A stretch of 7,730 nt of DNA from Alphaproteobacteria bacterium (GCA_024279045.1 JAJRRZ010000006.1:1-7730); one strand, 5' to 3'. Shown: positions 1 to 5,612, numbered from the stretch's first letter. Translations and numbers: made by a program. Notes: a model not told the origin generated them from the sequence alone.

Positions 1-140
1 CCGGTTTCCGATGCCGTGGCAATCAATTCACGGCGCAGTTCGTCGGCCAGGCGTGGCAATTGCGCAGGCCGCAACCGCCGCAGATCCTCCGGCGTGTGGA
101 TCCTGTTCAGCAAAGGGGTGTCCCGCTTGTCATCACTCAT
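1..140 (-). CDS. dxs: 1-deoxy-D-xylulose-5-phosphate synthase, N-terminal fragment (cut by window edge)
   Basis: Read on the minus strand from the ATG at 140-138, 46 codons run to the window edge without a stop. The peptide starts MSDDKRDTPLLNRIHTPEDL and continues with RRLRPAQLPRLADELRREL, then IATASETG. This is the characteristic start of DXS: a TPLL-x-x-I-x-x-P-x-DLR block, a QL-x-x-LA-x-ELR helix, and the segment leading to the family's TGGHLGxGLG. DXS is a cytosolic thiamine-diphosphate enzyme that condenses pyruvate with glyceraldehyde 3-phosphate, the first step of the MEP isoprenoid pathway. The catalytic regions lie outside the window. A weak Shine-Dalgarno AGGA (minus strand, 157-154) sits 13 nt upstream, rather far. 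In many proteobacteria xseB lies just upstream of dxs; here there is only intergenic DNA and divergent cysS. The identification rests on one short but highly typical N-terminus. Confidence 0.85.
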   Translation of the reverse strand, partial: MSDDKRDTPLLNRIHTPEDLRRLRPAQLPRLADELRRELIATASET

Positions 141-184
141 GTGGGCCTGTTTTTCCTGATAACGACGGTTCCGCGCCCTGCGCC

Positions 185-214
185 ATCATTGGCGAACACT
201 GCCACAAGTCGCAA
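185..214 (-). promoter_or_regulatory. candidate sigma-70 promoter for dxs
   Basis: On the minus strand, TTGCGA (complement of 209-214, 4/6 to TTGACA) is followed after 18 nt by AATGAT (complement of 185-190, 4/6 to TATAAT). Transcription would start near 178, giving a leader of roughly 40 nt before the dxs ATG at 140. The match is moderate and the call is inference from spacing and position. Confidence 0.3.
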
Positions 215-218
215 GGAA

Positions 219-263
219 AAATCTTGGCCGGGTGGCAAATCTTGCGCAATATGGCGAAATCTT
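219..263. repeat. three phased AAATCTT repeats upstream of dxs
   Basis: AAATCTT occurs exactly at 219-225, 237-243 and 257-263, so successive copies start 18 and 20 bp apart, close to two helical turns. Each is preceded by a GG-rich trinucleotide (GGAAAAATCTT, GGCAAATCTT, GGCGAAATCTT). The array lies just upstream of the candidate dxs -35 box at 209-214, which is where an activator would bind. The middle copy lies within GCAAATCTTGC, with GCAA/TTGC ends. The repeats are seen directly; a regulator-binding role is inferred. Confidence 0.4.
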
Positions 264-307
264 CTCCGGCAGGTGGCGCAGGCACAGGGCAATCGCATTC
301 GGGACAG

Positions 308-328
308 TTGCGACGGACATTTGCGACG
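308..328 (+). repeat. direct repeat TTGCGACG, two copies 13 bp apart
   Basis: TTGCGACG is at 308-315 and again at 321-328. A third copy of its first seven bases lies in the opposite orientation at 208-214 (GTCGCAA), overlapping the candidate dxs -35 box. This may be a regulator site shared by the divergent promoters or chance in GC-rich DNA. No function is assigned. Confidence 0.3.
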
Positions 329-359
329 TGCGGCTTGACAAAATGCTCTCCCTGTTCCT

Positions 360-451
360 CATCGCCGGGCTTGACCCGGCAGCGCGGAATGGCGGGTTAT
401 GGCGGGTTCAAGCGTCTGCCACTCTGGACGCACGGATCAAGCCCGGGCATG
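360..451. repeat. inverted-repeat intergenic element of alphaproteobacterial type
   Basis: The left arm at 360-378 (CATCGCCGGGCTTGACCCG) and the right arm at 433-451 (CGGATCAAGCCCGGGCATG) are complementary at 16 of 19 positions. Arms of this form, with CGGGCTTGA(C/T)CCG cores, are from memory a very common dispersed palindrome in intergenic regions of many alphaproteobacteria. Between them are an exact tandem repeat (389-408) and a small hairpin, GCGTC (412-416) with GACGC (427-431). The arms are seen directly; membership of a dispersed family is from general knowledge and needs a genome search. It could act as a transcript-end hairpin or be a passive repeat. Confidence 0.6.
389..408 (+). repeat. 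exact 10-bp tandem duplication (ATGGCGGGTT x2)
   Basis: ATGGCGGGTT at 389-398 is repeated immediately at 399-408. It lies in the spacer of the surrounding inverted repeat and is probably a replication-slippage duplication inside that element. Confidence 0.6.
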
Positions 452-493
452 GACGCAAAAGGAGACATTGCCACACGCATGTAACGTCCATTG

Positions 494-507
494 ATGCCAC
501 ATGGCAT
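494..507. promoter_or_regulatory. operator-like palindrome ATGCCA-CA-TGGCAT
   Basis: A perfect 6+2+6 palindrome, ATGCCACATGGCAT, ends 25 bp upstream of the candidate cysS -35 box at 533. A homodimeric regulator would bind this kind of site. I cannot match it to a known consensus, and a palindrome of this size can occur by chance. Confidence 0.25.
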
Positions 508-532
508 GCCCTGGGCGCAGGCAACACACCTC

Positions 533-562
533 TTGACACATCGCCCGCCAACGGCGCATATC
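533..562 (+). promoter_or_regulatory. candidate sigma-70 promoter for cysS
   Basis: A perfect TTGACA (533-538) is followed after 18 nt by CATATC (557-562), a poor -10 box. With 17-nt spacing the -10 would be GCATAT (556-561). Transcription would begin near 569, which is where the first leader stem starts, giving a leader of about 150 nt. The -35 is good and the -10 weak. Confidence 0.35.
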
Positions 563-568
563 GGCAAC

Positions 569-648
569 CATGCGAACCGTGAACCGGCACATTTGCGCGA
601 TCTTCATCATTATCGGCCAGTAGCACAATACTGGCCCGGGTTCGCATG
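569..648 (+). promoter_or_regulatory. cysS leader, structured domain I (nested stem-loop)
   Basis: CATGCGAACC (569-578) is the exact reverse complement of GGTTCGCATG (639-648), giving a 10-bp closing stem. Inside it, GGCCAGTA (615-622) and TACTGGCC (629-636) form a perfect 8-bp hairpin with loop GCACAA. GAACC occurs twice in the 5' arm region (574-578 and 581-585), so the 3' arm has an alternative partner. No T-run follows, so this is not a plain intrinsic terminator. The complementarity is seen directly; a regulatory role for the downstream aminoacyl-tRNA synthetase gene is inferred. A repetitive palindrome is the main alternative. Confidence 0.45.
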
Positions 649-669
649 CCTCATCCCCACCATCGCTTC

Positions 670-715
670 CATGACAGGCACGCCCCCGGGCCGGGGTGAA
701 ACACGCCATGTCATG
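670..715 (+). promoter_or_regulatory. cysS leader, structured domain II covering the start region
   Basis: CATGACAGGC (670-679) can pair with GCC-A-TGTCATG (705-715): ten base pairs with A708 bulged. Within it, CCCC (684-687) pairs with GGGG (693-696) across GGGCC. The stem would bury the in-frame ATG at 713-715 and the inner hairpin would hide the only G-rich Shine-Dalgarno-like stretch before it (GGGGTGA, 693-699). A two-codon reading frame ATG-TCA-TGA (708-716) also sits inside the 3' arm and overlaps the ATG at 713. Pairing is seen directly; translational control is inferred. Confidence 0.4.
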
Positions 716-724
716 AGTGAGCAC

Positions 725-2065
725 ATGCAGCTGACAATCCACAACTCCCTCTCCCGCCGCAAGGAGCCCTTCGAGCCACTGGATAGCTCGCTGGTGCGCA
801 TGTATGTCTGCGGGCCGACGGTTTATGACTACGCGCACATCGGCAATGCCCGGCCCATCATCGTCTTCGATGTGCTGTTCCGCCTGCTGCGCCATCTCTA
901 CGGTGAGCAGCACGTGAAATACGTGCGCAACATCACCGACGTGGACGACAAGATCAACGCCCGCGCCGCGGCGCAGGGCGTGCCCATCGACGAGATCACC
1001 GCACGCACCATTGCCCAGTTTCATGAAGACATCGTCGCGCTGAACGTGCTGCCGCCTTCCGTGGAGCCGCGCGCCACGCAGCACATCGCGGAGATGCAGC
1101 AGCTCATCGAGAAGCTCATCGAACACGGCTGCGCCTACGTGGCGGAGGGCCATGTGCTGTTCGATGTCTCCGCGGATGCCGACTACGGCATTCTCTCAAA
1201 ACGCTCGCTGGAGGAGATGATCGCCGGCGCGCGGGTGGAGGTGGCGCCCTACAAGAAGAACCCTGCCGACTTCGTGCTGTGGAAACCGTCGAAAGACGGT
1301 GAGCCGGCCTGGGACAGCCCGTGGGGCCCGGGGCGGCCCGGCTGGCACATCGAATGCTCGGCCATGAGCTTCAGGCATCTGGGCGAGACCTTCGACATTC
1401 ACGGCGGCGGCATCGATTTGCAGTTCCCCCACCACGAGAACGAGATCGCCCAGAGCACCTGCGCGCTGAACACCCCGTTCATGGCGAAATACTGGATGCA
1501 CAACGGCTTCCTGCAGGTGGAGGGCGAGAAGATGTCCAAGTCGCTGGGCAACTTCATCACCATCCACGAGCTGCTGGAAGAATGGCCCGGCGAGGTGCTG
1601 CGGCTGAACATGCTGCGCACACACTACCGCGCGCCACTGGACTGGACGCGCAAGGGGCTGGAGGAAAGCCGCAAGGTGCTCGACAAGCTCTACCGCGCCG
1701 CTGGCGAGGCCGAGGCAGCGGATCAGCCGAACGAGGCGGTGCTCGCCGCCCTGTGCGACGACCTCAACACGCCGAAGGCCATCGCCGAACTGCACCGCCT
1801 CGCCCGCGAGGGCAAGGCAGCGGAACTGAAGGCCTCGGCCAACCTGATGGGCCTGCTGCCTGTTACGGCGGAAGAATGGTTCGCCAGCACCGCGCCAGAA
1901 GTGGAAGTGGACGAAGCGGAGATCGAGCGGCTCATCGCCGCGCGCGCCGAGGCCCGCAAGAACAAGGACTTTGCCGAGGCCGACCGCATCCGCGACGAGC
2001 TGGCCGCGCGCGGCATTATCCTGAAGGATTCCCCGCAAGGCACCACATGGGAGATCAAGCGATGA
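725..2065 (+). CDS. cysS: cysteine--tRNA ligase
   Basis: This cytosolic class I synthetase attaches cysteine to tRNA-Cys using ATP. From ATG 725 the protein is 446 residues, close to the 461 of E. coli CysRS. The HIGH-type motif is HIGN (38-41) in YDYAHIGNARP, and KMSKS is at 269-273. The expected zinc ligands are all visible: C29 (MYVCGP), C211 (HIECSAMS), H236 and E240 (FPHHENE). The C-terminal helical tRNA-binding region ends with a conserved block, ARKNKDFAEADRIRDEL (409-425) followed by GI-x-LKD-x-PQGT. I chose 725 because MQLTIHNSLSRRKEPF aligns with the usual family start; an upstream in-frame ATG at 713 would add only MSEH. Neither start has a strong Shine-Dalgarno. The stop overlaps the next start by ATGA, so the two are probably co-translated. 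The leader may fold over this start region. Confidence 0.96.
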   Translation: MQLTIHNSLSRRKEPFEPLDSSLVRMYVCGPTVYDYAHIGNARPIIVFDVLFRLLRHLYGEQHVKYVRNITDVDDKINARAAAQGVPIDEITARTIAQFHEDIVALNVLPPSVEPRATQHIAEMQQLIEKLIEHGCAYVAEGHVLFDVSADADYGILSKRSLEEMIAGARVEVAPYKKNPADFVLWKPSKDGEPAWDSPWGPGRPGWHIECSAMSFRHLGETFDIHGGGIDLQFPHHENEIAQSTCALNTPFMAKYWMHNGFLQVEGEKMSKSLGNFITIHELLEEWPGEVLRLNMLRTHYRAPLDWTRKGLEESRKVLDKLYRAAGEAEAADQPNEAVLAALCDDLNTPKAIAELHRLAREGKAAELKASANLMGLLPVTAEEWFASTAPEVEVDEAEIERLIAARAEARKNKDFAEADRIRDELAARGIILKDSPQGTTWEIKR

Positions 2066-2238
2066 CCCGACAAGACAATCCACAGCCGGAAGCATCCCGG
2101 GAGCCGGTCAGCAACCCGCAAGGCCCGTACCCGGATGCCGGCCTGCCGAAATGGCTGATCTACGGCTTTGCCGCCAAGATGGCGTTGGTGGTGGCAATTA
2201 CCGTGGGCGTGATGTGGTGGGCCGGCGTTTTCGGCTGA
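2062..2238 (+). CDS. small single-pass membrane protein, unknown function (58 aa)
   Basis: I do not recognise the family. The start codon overlaps the cysS stop (ATGA, 2062-2065) and is preceded by GGGAG (2049-2053) with an 8-nt gap, a good ribosome binding site embedded in cysS. The first 30 residues are polar and proline-rich. Residues about 31-57 (KWLIYGFAAKM followed by ALVVAITVGVMWWAGVF) form one hydrophobic segment long enough to cross the inner membrane, ending one residue before the C-terminus. The protein is therefore probably a single-span, C-tail-anchored protein; topology cannot be decided from sequence alone. Start overlap, ribosome binding site and clean hydrophobic segment support a real gene over a chance frame. 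It may be transcribed with cysS and perhaps with cimA 88 nt downstream. No function is assigned. Confidence 0.75.
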   Translation: MTRQDNPQPEASREPVSNPQGPYPDAGLPKWLIYGFAAKMALVVAITVGVMWWAGVFG

Positions 2239-2326
2239 GCGCCGCGCCCGCAGCCGCCCGCATCACGCCCGCGACTCGCCTGGCGGCCATAATGGAATCA
2301 TTTTGCCAACAAGGGCACACAAGGCC

Positions 2327-3940
2327 ATGAAAGAGCGGCTCTACCTGTTCGACACCACGCTGCGCGACGGGCAGCAGACACCGGGCATCGACTTCTCCGT
2401 GGAAGAGAAGAAAAGCATCGCGCGCATGCTCGACGATCTCGGCATCGACTACATCGAGGGTGGCTACCCCGGCGCCAACCCCACCGACACCACCTTCTTC
2501 GAAGCGCCGCCGAAGCTTGATGCCACCTTCACCGCCTTCGGAATGACGCGCCGCCCGGGCCGTTCGGCGGACAATGATCCGGGCCTGCGCGCACTGCTTC
2601 AGGCCAGCGCCGATGCCATCTGCTTCGTCGCGAAGGGCTGGGACTATCACGTGAAGCTGGCGCTGGGCTGCGAGCTGGAAGAAAACCTCGCCTGCATCCG
2701 CGATTCCGTCGCCGCCGCCAGCGCCGCCGGGCGCGAGGCACTGGTGGATCTGGAGCATTTCTTCGACGGCTACAAGGCCAACCCCGATTACGCCCTGCAA
2801 TGCGTGGAAACGGCGCTGCAATCAGGCGCGCGCTGGGCCGTGCTGTGCGATACCAACGGCGGCACGCTGCCCGAAGAGATCGAGGAAATCACCACCACGG
2901 TGGCCAAGCGTTTCGCTGGCGAGATGCTGGGCATTCACTGCCACGACGACACCGGCATGGCGGTGGCCAACTCGCTGGCCGCGGTGCGCGCCGGCGCACG
3001 GATGATCCAGGGCACGCTCAACGGCATCGGTGAGCGCTGCGGCAATGCCAACCTGATCACGATGATCCCCACCCTGGCGCTCAAACCCGCCTATGCGGAA
3101 CGCTTCGAGTTGGGACTGAAACCCGGCGCGCTGGAAAAACTCACCCGTGTCAGCCGCGCCTTCAACGAACTGCTCAACCGCCCGCCGGAAGAGCAGGCCC
3201 CCTACGTGGGCACCAGCGCATTCGCCACCAAGGCGGGCATTCATGCCTCGGCCATCCTGAAAAGCCCGGACACCTACGAGCACGTCCCGCCGGAGTCGGT
3301 GGGCAACACCCGTCGTGTGCTGGTGTCCGACCAGGCCGGCAAGTCGAACCTGCTGGCGCAACTGAGGCGTTACGGCCTGGACATCGACAAGAACGATGCG
3401 CGCCTGCCGGAGCTGCTGGCCGAGATCAAGCAGCGCGAGGCGCAAGGGTTTGCCTATGACACGGCAGAGGCCTCGCTGGAACTGCTGGCGCGCCGCAAGC
3501 TGGGGCTGGTGAAGGACTACTTCGACGTGGAAAGCTTCAAGGTGCTGGTCGAGCGCCGCTACAACGCCAAGGGCGAGCGCATCACCCAGGCGGAGGCCAT
3601 CGTCAAGGTTTCCATCAATGGCCAGACATACATGTCGGTGGCCGAGGGCAACGGGCCGGTGCATGCGCTCGATCAGGCCCTGCGCAAGGATCTGGGGCCA
3701 TACTCGGAACGCCTGCGCAAGCTGGAGCTGGTGGACTACAAGGTGCGCATCGTCAACGCCGGCACCGCCGCCACCACCCGCGTGCTCATCGAGTGGCGCA
3801 ACAACGGCAATGCATCCACCTTTTTCACCGTCGGCGTCTCACCCAACATCATCGATGCCTCCTTCCGCGCCATGGAGGATGCCATCATCCACACCCTGTT
3901 GAAGCAGGATCTGGCCATGATGGAACAAGCCACTCCCTGA
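2327..3940 (+). CDS. cimA: (R)-citramalate synthase, CimA type
   Basis: CimA condenses acetyl-CoA with pyruvate to (R)-citramalate, entering isoleucine synthesis without threonine deaminase. The 537-residue protein starts MKERLYLFDTTLRDG. The N-terminal HMGL-like TIM barrel shows DTTLRDG (9-15), GGYPGANP (45-52), the metal-binding HxH in GIHCHDDTG (202-210) and GIGERCGNANL (233-243). A linker with TKAGIHASA (301-309) follows, then a LeuA-type regulatory dimerisation domain (about 395-525). I prefer CimA to 2-isopropylmalate or homocitrate synthase because of the start, GGYPGANPTD and SDQAGKSNLL (334-343), typical of the long CimA group. An in-frame TTG at 2303 would add eight non-conserved residues, so ATG 2327 is preferred; AAGG (2321-2324) is very close and AAGGG (2310-2314) rather far. 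A CATAAT box at 2288-2293 lacks a good -35, so cimA may rely on read-through from cysS. Confidence 0.93.
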   Translation: MKERLYLFDTTLRDGQQTPGIDFSVEEKKSIARMLDDLGIDYIEGGYPGANPTDTTFFEAPPKLDATFTAFGMTRRPGRSADNDPGLRALLQASADAICFVAKGWDYHVKLALGCELEENLACIRDSVAAASAAGREALVDLEHFFDGYKANPDYALQCVETALQSGARWAVLCDTNGGTLPEEIEEITTTVAKRFAGEMLGIHCHDDTGMAVANSLAAVRAGARMIQGTLNGIGERCGNANLITMIPTLALKPAYAERFELGLKPGALEKLTRVSRAFNELLNRPPEEQAPYVGTSAFATKAGIHASAILKSPDTYEHVPPESVGNTRRVLVSDQAGKSNLLAQLRRYGLDIDKNDARLPELLAEIKQREAQGFAYDTAEASLELLARRKLGLVKDYFDVESFKVLVERRYNAKGERITQAEAIVKVSINGQTYMSVAEGNGPVHALDQALRKDLGPYSERLRKLELVDYKVRIVNAGTAATTRVLIEWRNNGNASTFFTVGVSPNIIDASFRAMEDAIIHTLLKQDLAMMEQATP

Positions 3941-3949
3941 AAGGCAGGC

Positions 3950-4004
3950 ATGATGCCACCACGGTTTCGCGCCAAGGTTTGGAATGGTTGCAGGCCGGCA
4001 TCAT
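3950..4004 (+). terminator. possible hairpin terminator after cimA
   Basis: ATGATGCC (3950-3957), starting nine bases after the cimA stop codon, is the exact reverse complement of GGCATCAT (3997-4004). The loop is 39 nt and only a short ATATTT follows. This is a weak terminator or processing-site candidate. The rest of 3941-4105 holds the panC promoter candidate and no gene I can support. Confidence 0.25.
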
Positions 4005-4026
4005 ATTTCGCAGGGCTAGCAAGCAC

Positions 4027-4056
4027 TTGAGCGAGATTCCTGACATATGATATCAA
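4027..4056 (+). promoter_or_regulatory. candidate sigma-70 promoter for panC
   Basis: TTGAGC (4027-4032) is separated by 18 nt from TATCAA (4051-4056), each 4/6 to consensus. The surrounding stretch (4044-4060) is locally AT-rich, with CATATG and GATATC, in otherwise GC-rich DNA. Transcription from here would give a leader of about 40 nt before the panC ATG at 4106. A separate promoter fits the 165-nt gap after cimA. Confidence 0.35.
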
Positions 4057-4105
4057 TATCCCGTGGGGAGAGAATCGCAATCAACCGCATCCGCAGGGGC
4101 CATCC

Positions 4106-4954
4106 ATGCACAAGATGGAAATTGCCCGCACCGTGGACGAGTTGCGCCTGCATGCCGATGCCTGGCGCAAGCTCGGCCACATCATCGGCCTGGCGCCGAC
4201 AATGGGAGCACTGCATGCCGGGCATCTGGCGCTGATCGAGGCCTTGCGCGACAAGGCCGACGTGATCATTGCCTCGATTTTCGTCAATCCGATGCAATTC
4301 GGTGAGGGCGAAGACTTCGACCGCTACCCCCGCCGGGAAAAGGCAGACCTGGAAAAGCTGCGTGCGGCGGGGGTTGATCTGGCCTGGCTGCCGACCCCGG
4401 AGGAAATGTATCCCGCGGGCTTCGCCACCACCGTGCGCACAGGCGGTCCGGCCAATGCCGGCCTGGAGGATGCCCATCGCCCCGGCCATTTCGATGGTGT
4501 CGCCACGGTGGTGGCCAAATTGTTCTGCCAGACGGGTTGCCACGTGGCAGCCTTCGGCGAGAAGGATTACCAGCAACTGCAGGTCGTCCGCCGCATGACG
4601 CGCGATCTCGATCTGCCGGTGGAAATCGTGGCCGTTCCCACCATGCGCGAGAAGGACGGGCTGGCGATGTCCTCGCGCAATGCCTATCTTTCCGAGGATC
4701 AACGGGCGCTGGCGCCGCGCATTCATGCCGAATTACAGAGCGCCGCGCAGCGCATCCGTGCCGGAACCTCGGTGGAGGCCGCCGCATTCGATGGCGCACG
4801 GGCGCTGCACGAGGCGGGCTTCGAGGTGGATTACTTCGCCGCCCGCAACGCCGAGACCTTGCAGCCGGTGAAGGATCAGGCCAGCGAGCCGATTCGCCTG
4901 CTGGCGGCGGCGCGTCTGGATGATGTCCGGCTGATTGACAACATCGCCGTGTGA
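4106..4954 (+). CDS. panC: pantoate--beta-alanine ligase (pantothenate synthetase)
   Basis: PanC joins D-pantoate to beta-alanine using ATP through a pantoyl-adenylate intermediate, the last step of pantothenate (vitamin B5) and hence coenzyme A precursor synthesis, in the cytosol. The 282-residue length is standard. Motifs in order: PTMGALHAGH (31-40) with the HxGH nucleotide-binding signature, IFVNPMQFG (58-66), RPGHFDGVATVVAKLF (125-140), FGEKDYQQL (150-158) and the KMSKS-like MSSRN (188-192). Nothing catalytic is missing. ATG 4106 is preferred because AGGGG (4095-4099) lies 6 nt upstream; a second in-frame ATG at 4115 has worse spacing. panB, a frequent partner of panC, is not in the window. 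The lyase gene starts 46 nt downstream, so the two probably share a transcript, although their functions are unrelated. Confidence 0.96.
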   Translation: MHKMEIARTVDELRLHADAWRKLGHIIGLAPTMGALHAGHLALIEALRDKADVIIASIFVNPMQFGEGEDFDRYPRREKADLEKLRAAGVDLAWLPTPEEMYPAGFATTVRTGGPANAGLEDAHRPGHFDGVATVVAKLFCQTGCHVAAFGEKDYQQLQVVRRMTRDLDLPVEIVAVPTMREKDGLAMSSRNAYLSEDQRALAPRIHAELQSAAQRIRAGTSVEAAAFDGARALHEAGFEVDYFAARNAETLQPVKDQASEPIRLLAAARLDDVRLIDNIAV

Positions 4955-5000
4955 ACGCCACGCCGGCGCCAGGCAACAGTCATCGAGAAAGGAAAACCCC

Positions 5001-5423
5001 ATGCGCTTTCTGCACACCATGGTGCGCATCGGCGACATCGACAAGTCGTTGCATTTCTACTGCGATCTGCTGGGTCTGCGGGAAACCCGCCGCAAGGACA
5101 ACGAGAAAGGGCGATACACGCTGATTTTCCTTGCCGCGCCGGAAAATCCCGACGTGGAACTGGAACTCACTTACAACTGGGACGAACACGAATATACACA
5201 GGGTTGCCGCAACTTCGGCCACATCGCCTTTGCGGTCAACGACATCTACGAAACCTGTCAGCGGCTCATGGACGGTGGCGTGGTCATCAATCGCCCGCCA
5301 CGCGACGGGCGCATGGCCTTCGTGAAGTCGCCCGACGGCATCTCCATCGAACTGCTGCAGAAGGGCGAGCCCCTGCCCCCGCGCGAACCATGGGCCAGCA
5401 TGCCCAACACCGGCTCGTGGTGA
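5001..5423 (+). CDS. gloA: lactoylglutathione lyase (glyoxalase I)
   Basis: Glyoxalase I isomerises the hemithioacetal of methylglyoxal and glutathione to S-lactoylglutathione, detoxifying methylglyoxal in the cytosol. The 140-residue protein has two beta-alpha-beta-beta-beta modules of the vicinal oxygen chelate fold. The four metal ligands align with those of E. coli GloA: H5 (RFLHTMVRI), E55 (LELTYNW), H74 (NFGHIAFAV) and E117 (ISIELLQ). MVRIGDIDKSLHFYCDLLG and the ELTYNW block are typical of bacterial GloA of the short, nickel-preferring type rather than generic dioxygenases of the same fold. The start at 5001 is supported by AAAGGA (4988-4993) seven nt upstream and by H5 falling at the family position; an upstream ATG at 4935 lies inside panC and adds non-conserved sequence. 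It lies just downstream of panC and ends 26 bp before the 163-bp palindrome. Confidence 0.94.
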   Translation: MRFLHTMVRIGDIDKSLHFYCDLLGLRETRRKDNEKGRYTLIFLAAPENPDVELELTYNWDEHEYTQGCRNFGHIAFAVNDIYETCQRLMDGGVVINRPPRDGRMAFVKSPDGISIELLQKGEPLPPREPWASMPNTGSW

Positions 5424-5449
5424 GCATGCCGGCGATGGCACGCGGCGCC

Positions 5450-5612
5450 AGGGTCTGGTCTCAATAAATGAGTGCTTCTCATGGGTATTTTGGCAAAATG
5501 GCAGCGGTTTTTCGTTCGCAGGCAATAGTGGAGCTATTGGCAAGAACGAAAAACCGTCTGATATGCAGCCAAAATGCCCATGGGGAGTGCTCGGGTATTG
5601 AGTCCAGACCCT
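5450..5612. repeat. 163-bp imperfect palindrome (MITE-like or repetitive extragenic hairpin)
   Basis: Two 79-nt arms (5450-5528 and 5534-5612) surround the 5-nt centre TGGAG. About 60 of 80 aligned columns are complementary. The ends are a perfect 9-bp inverted repeat, AGGGTCTGG/CCAGACCCT; other exact blocks are CTCAATA, CATGGG, ATTTTGGC and the 13-bp CGGTTTTTCGTTC (5505-5517) with its complement at 5544-5556, and CAATAG/CTATTG next to the centre. Long near-terminal inverted repeats with no coding capacity fit a non-autonomous mobile element or a palindromic repeat family. I see no clear target-site duplication. It lies between a probable operon end and pssA and could also act as a transcript-end hairpin. 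Confidence 0.75.

Noticed and set aside
335..363. TTGACA at 335-340 as a second plus-strand promoter
   Set aside because: No acceptable -10 lies 16-18 nt downstream, and the product would run through the inverted repeat far from cysS.
11..582. Plus-strand frames in the dxs-cysS intergenic region (11-484, 60-338, 232-582)
   Set aside because: The first two overlap dxs on the other strand, all are rich in Cys, Arg and Pro with no family resemblance, and all span the repeats.
437..1153. Long minus-strand open frame opposite the cysS leader and 5' half
   Set aside because: It is an antisense shadow of strongly identified cysS, with low-complexity His/Arg/Val composition and no recognisable motif. 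Similar antisense frames at 1196-2095, 2198-2821, 2822-3664, 4016-4726, 5611-6435 and 6457-7191 are rejected for the same reason: GC-rich codon bias leaves the opposite strand open.
1321..2238. 305-codon plus-strand frame ending with the small membrane protein
   Set aside because: Its first 247 codons overlap cysS in another frame and are Arg/Gly/Ala-rich noise. Only the last 58 codons, from ATG 2062, have a ribosome binding site and sensible composition.
3950..4004. The cimA-panC inverted repeat as a strong intrinsic terminator
   Set aside because: The 39-nt loop and lack of a proper T-run make it weak, so it is listed only at low confidence.
4963..5452. GGCGCCAGG shared by the panC-gloA gap and the sequence before the palindrome, as an insertion-site repeat
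   Set aside because: A 9-bp GC-rich match with no further similarity is expected by chance here.
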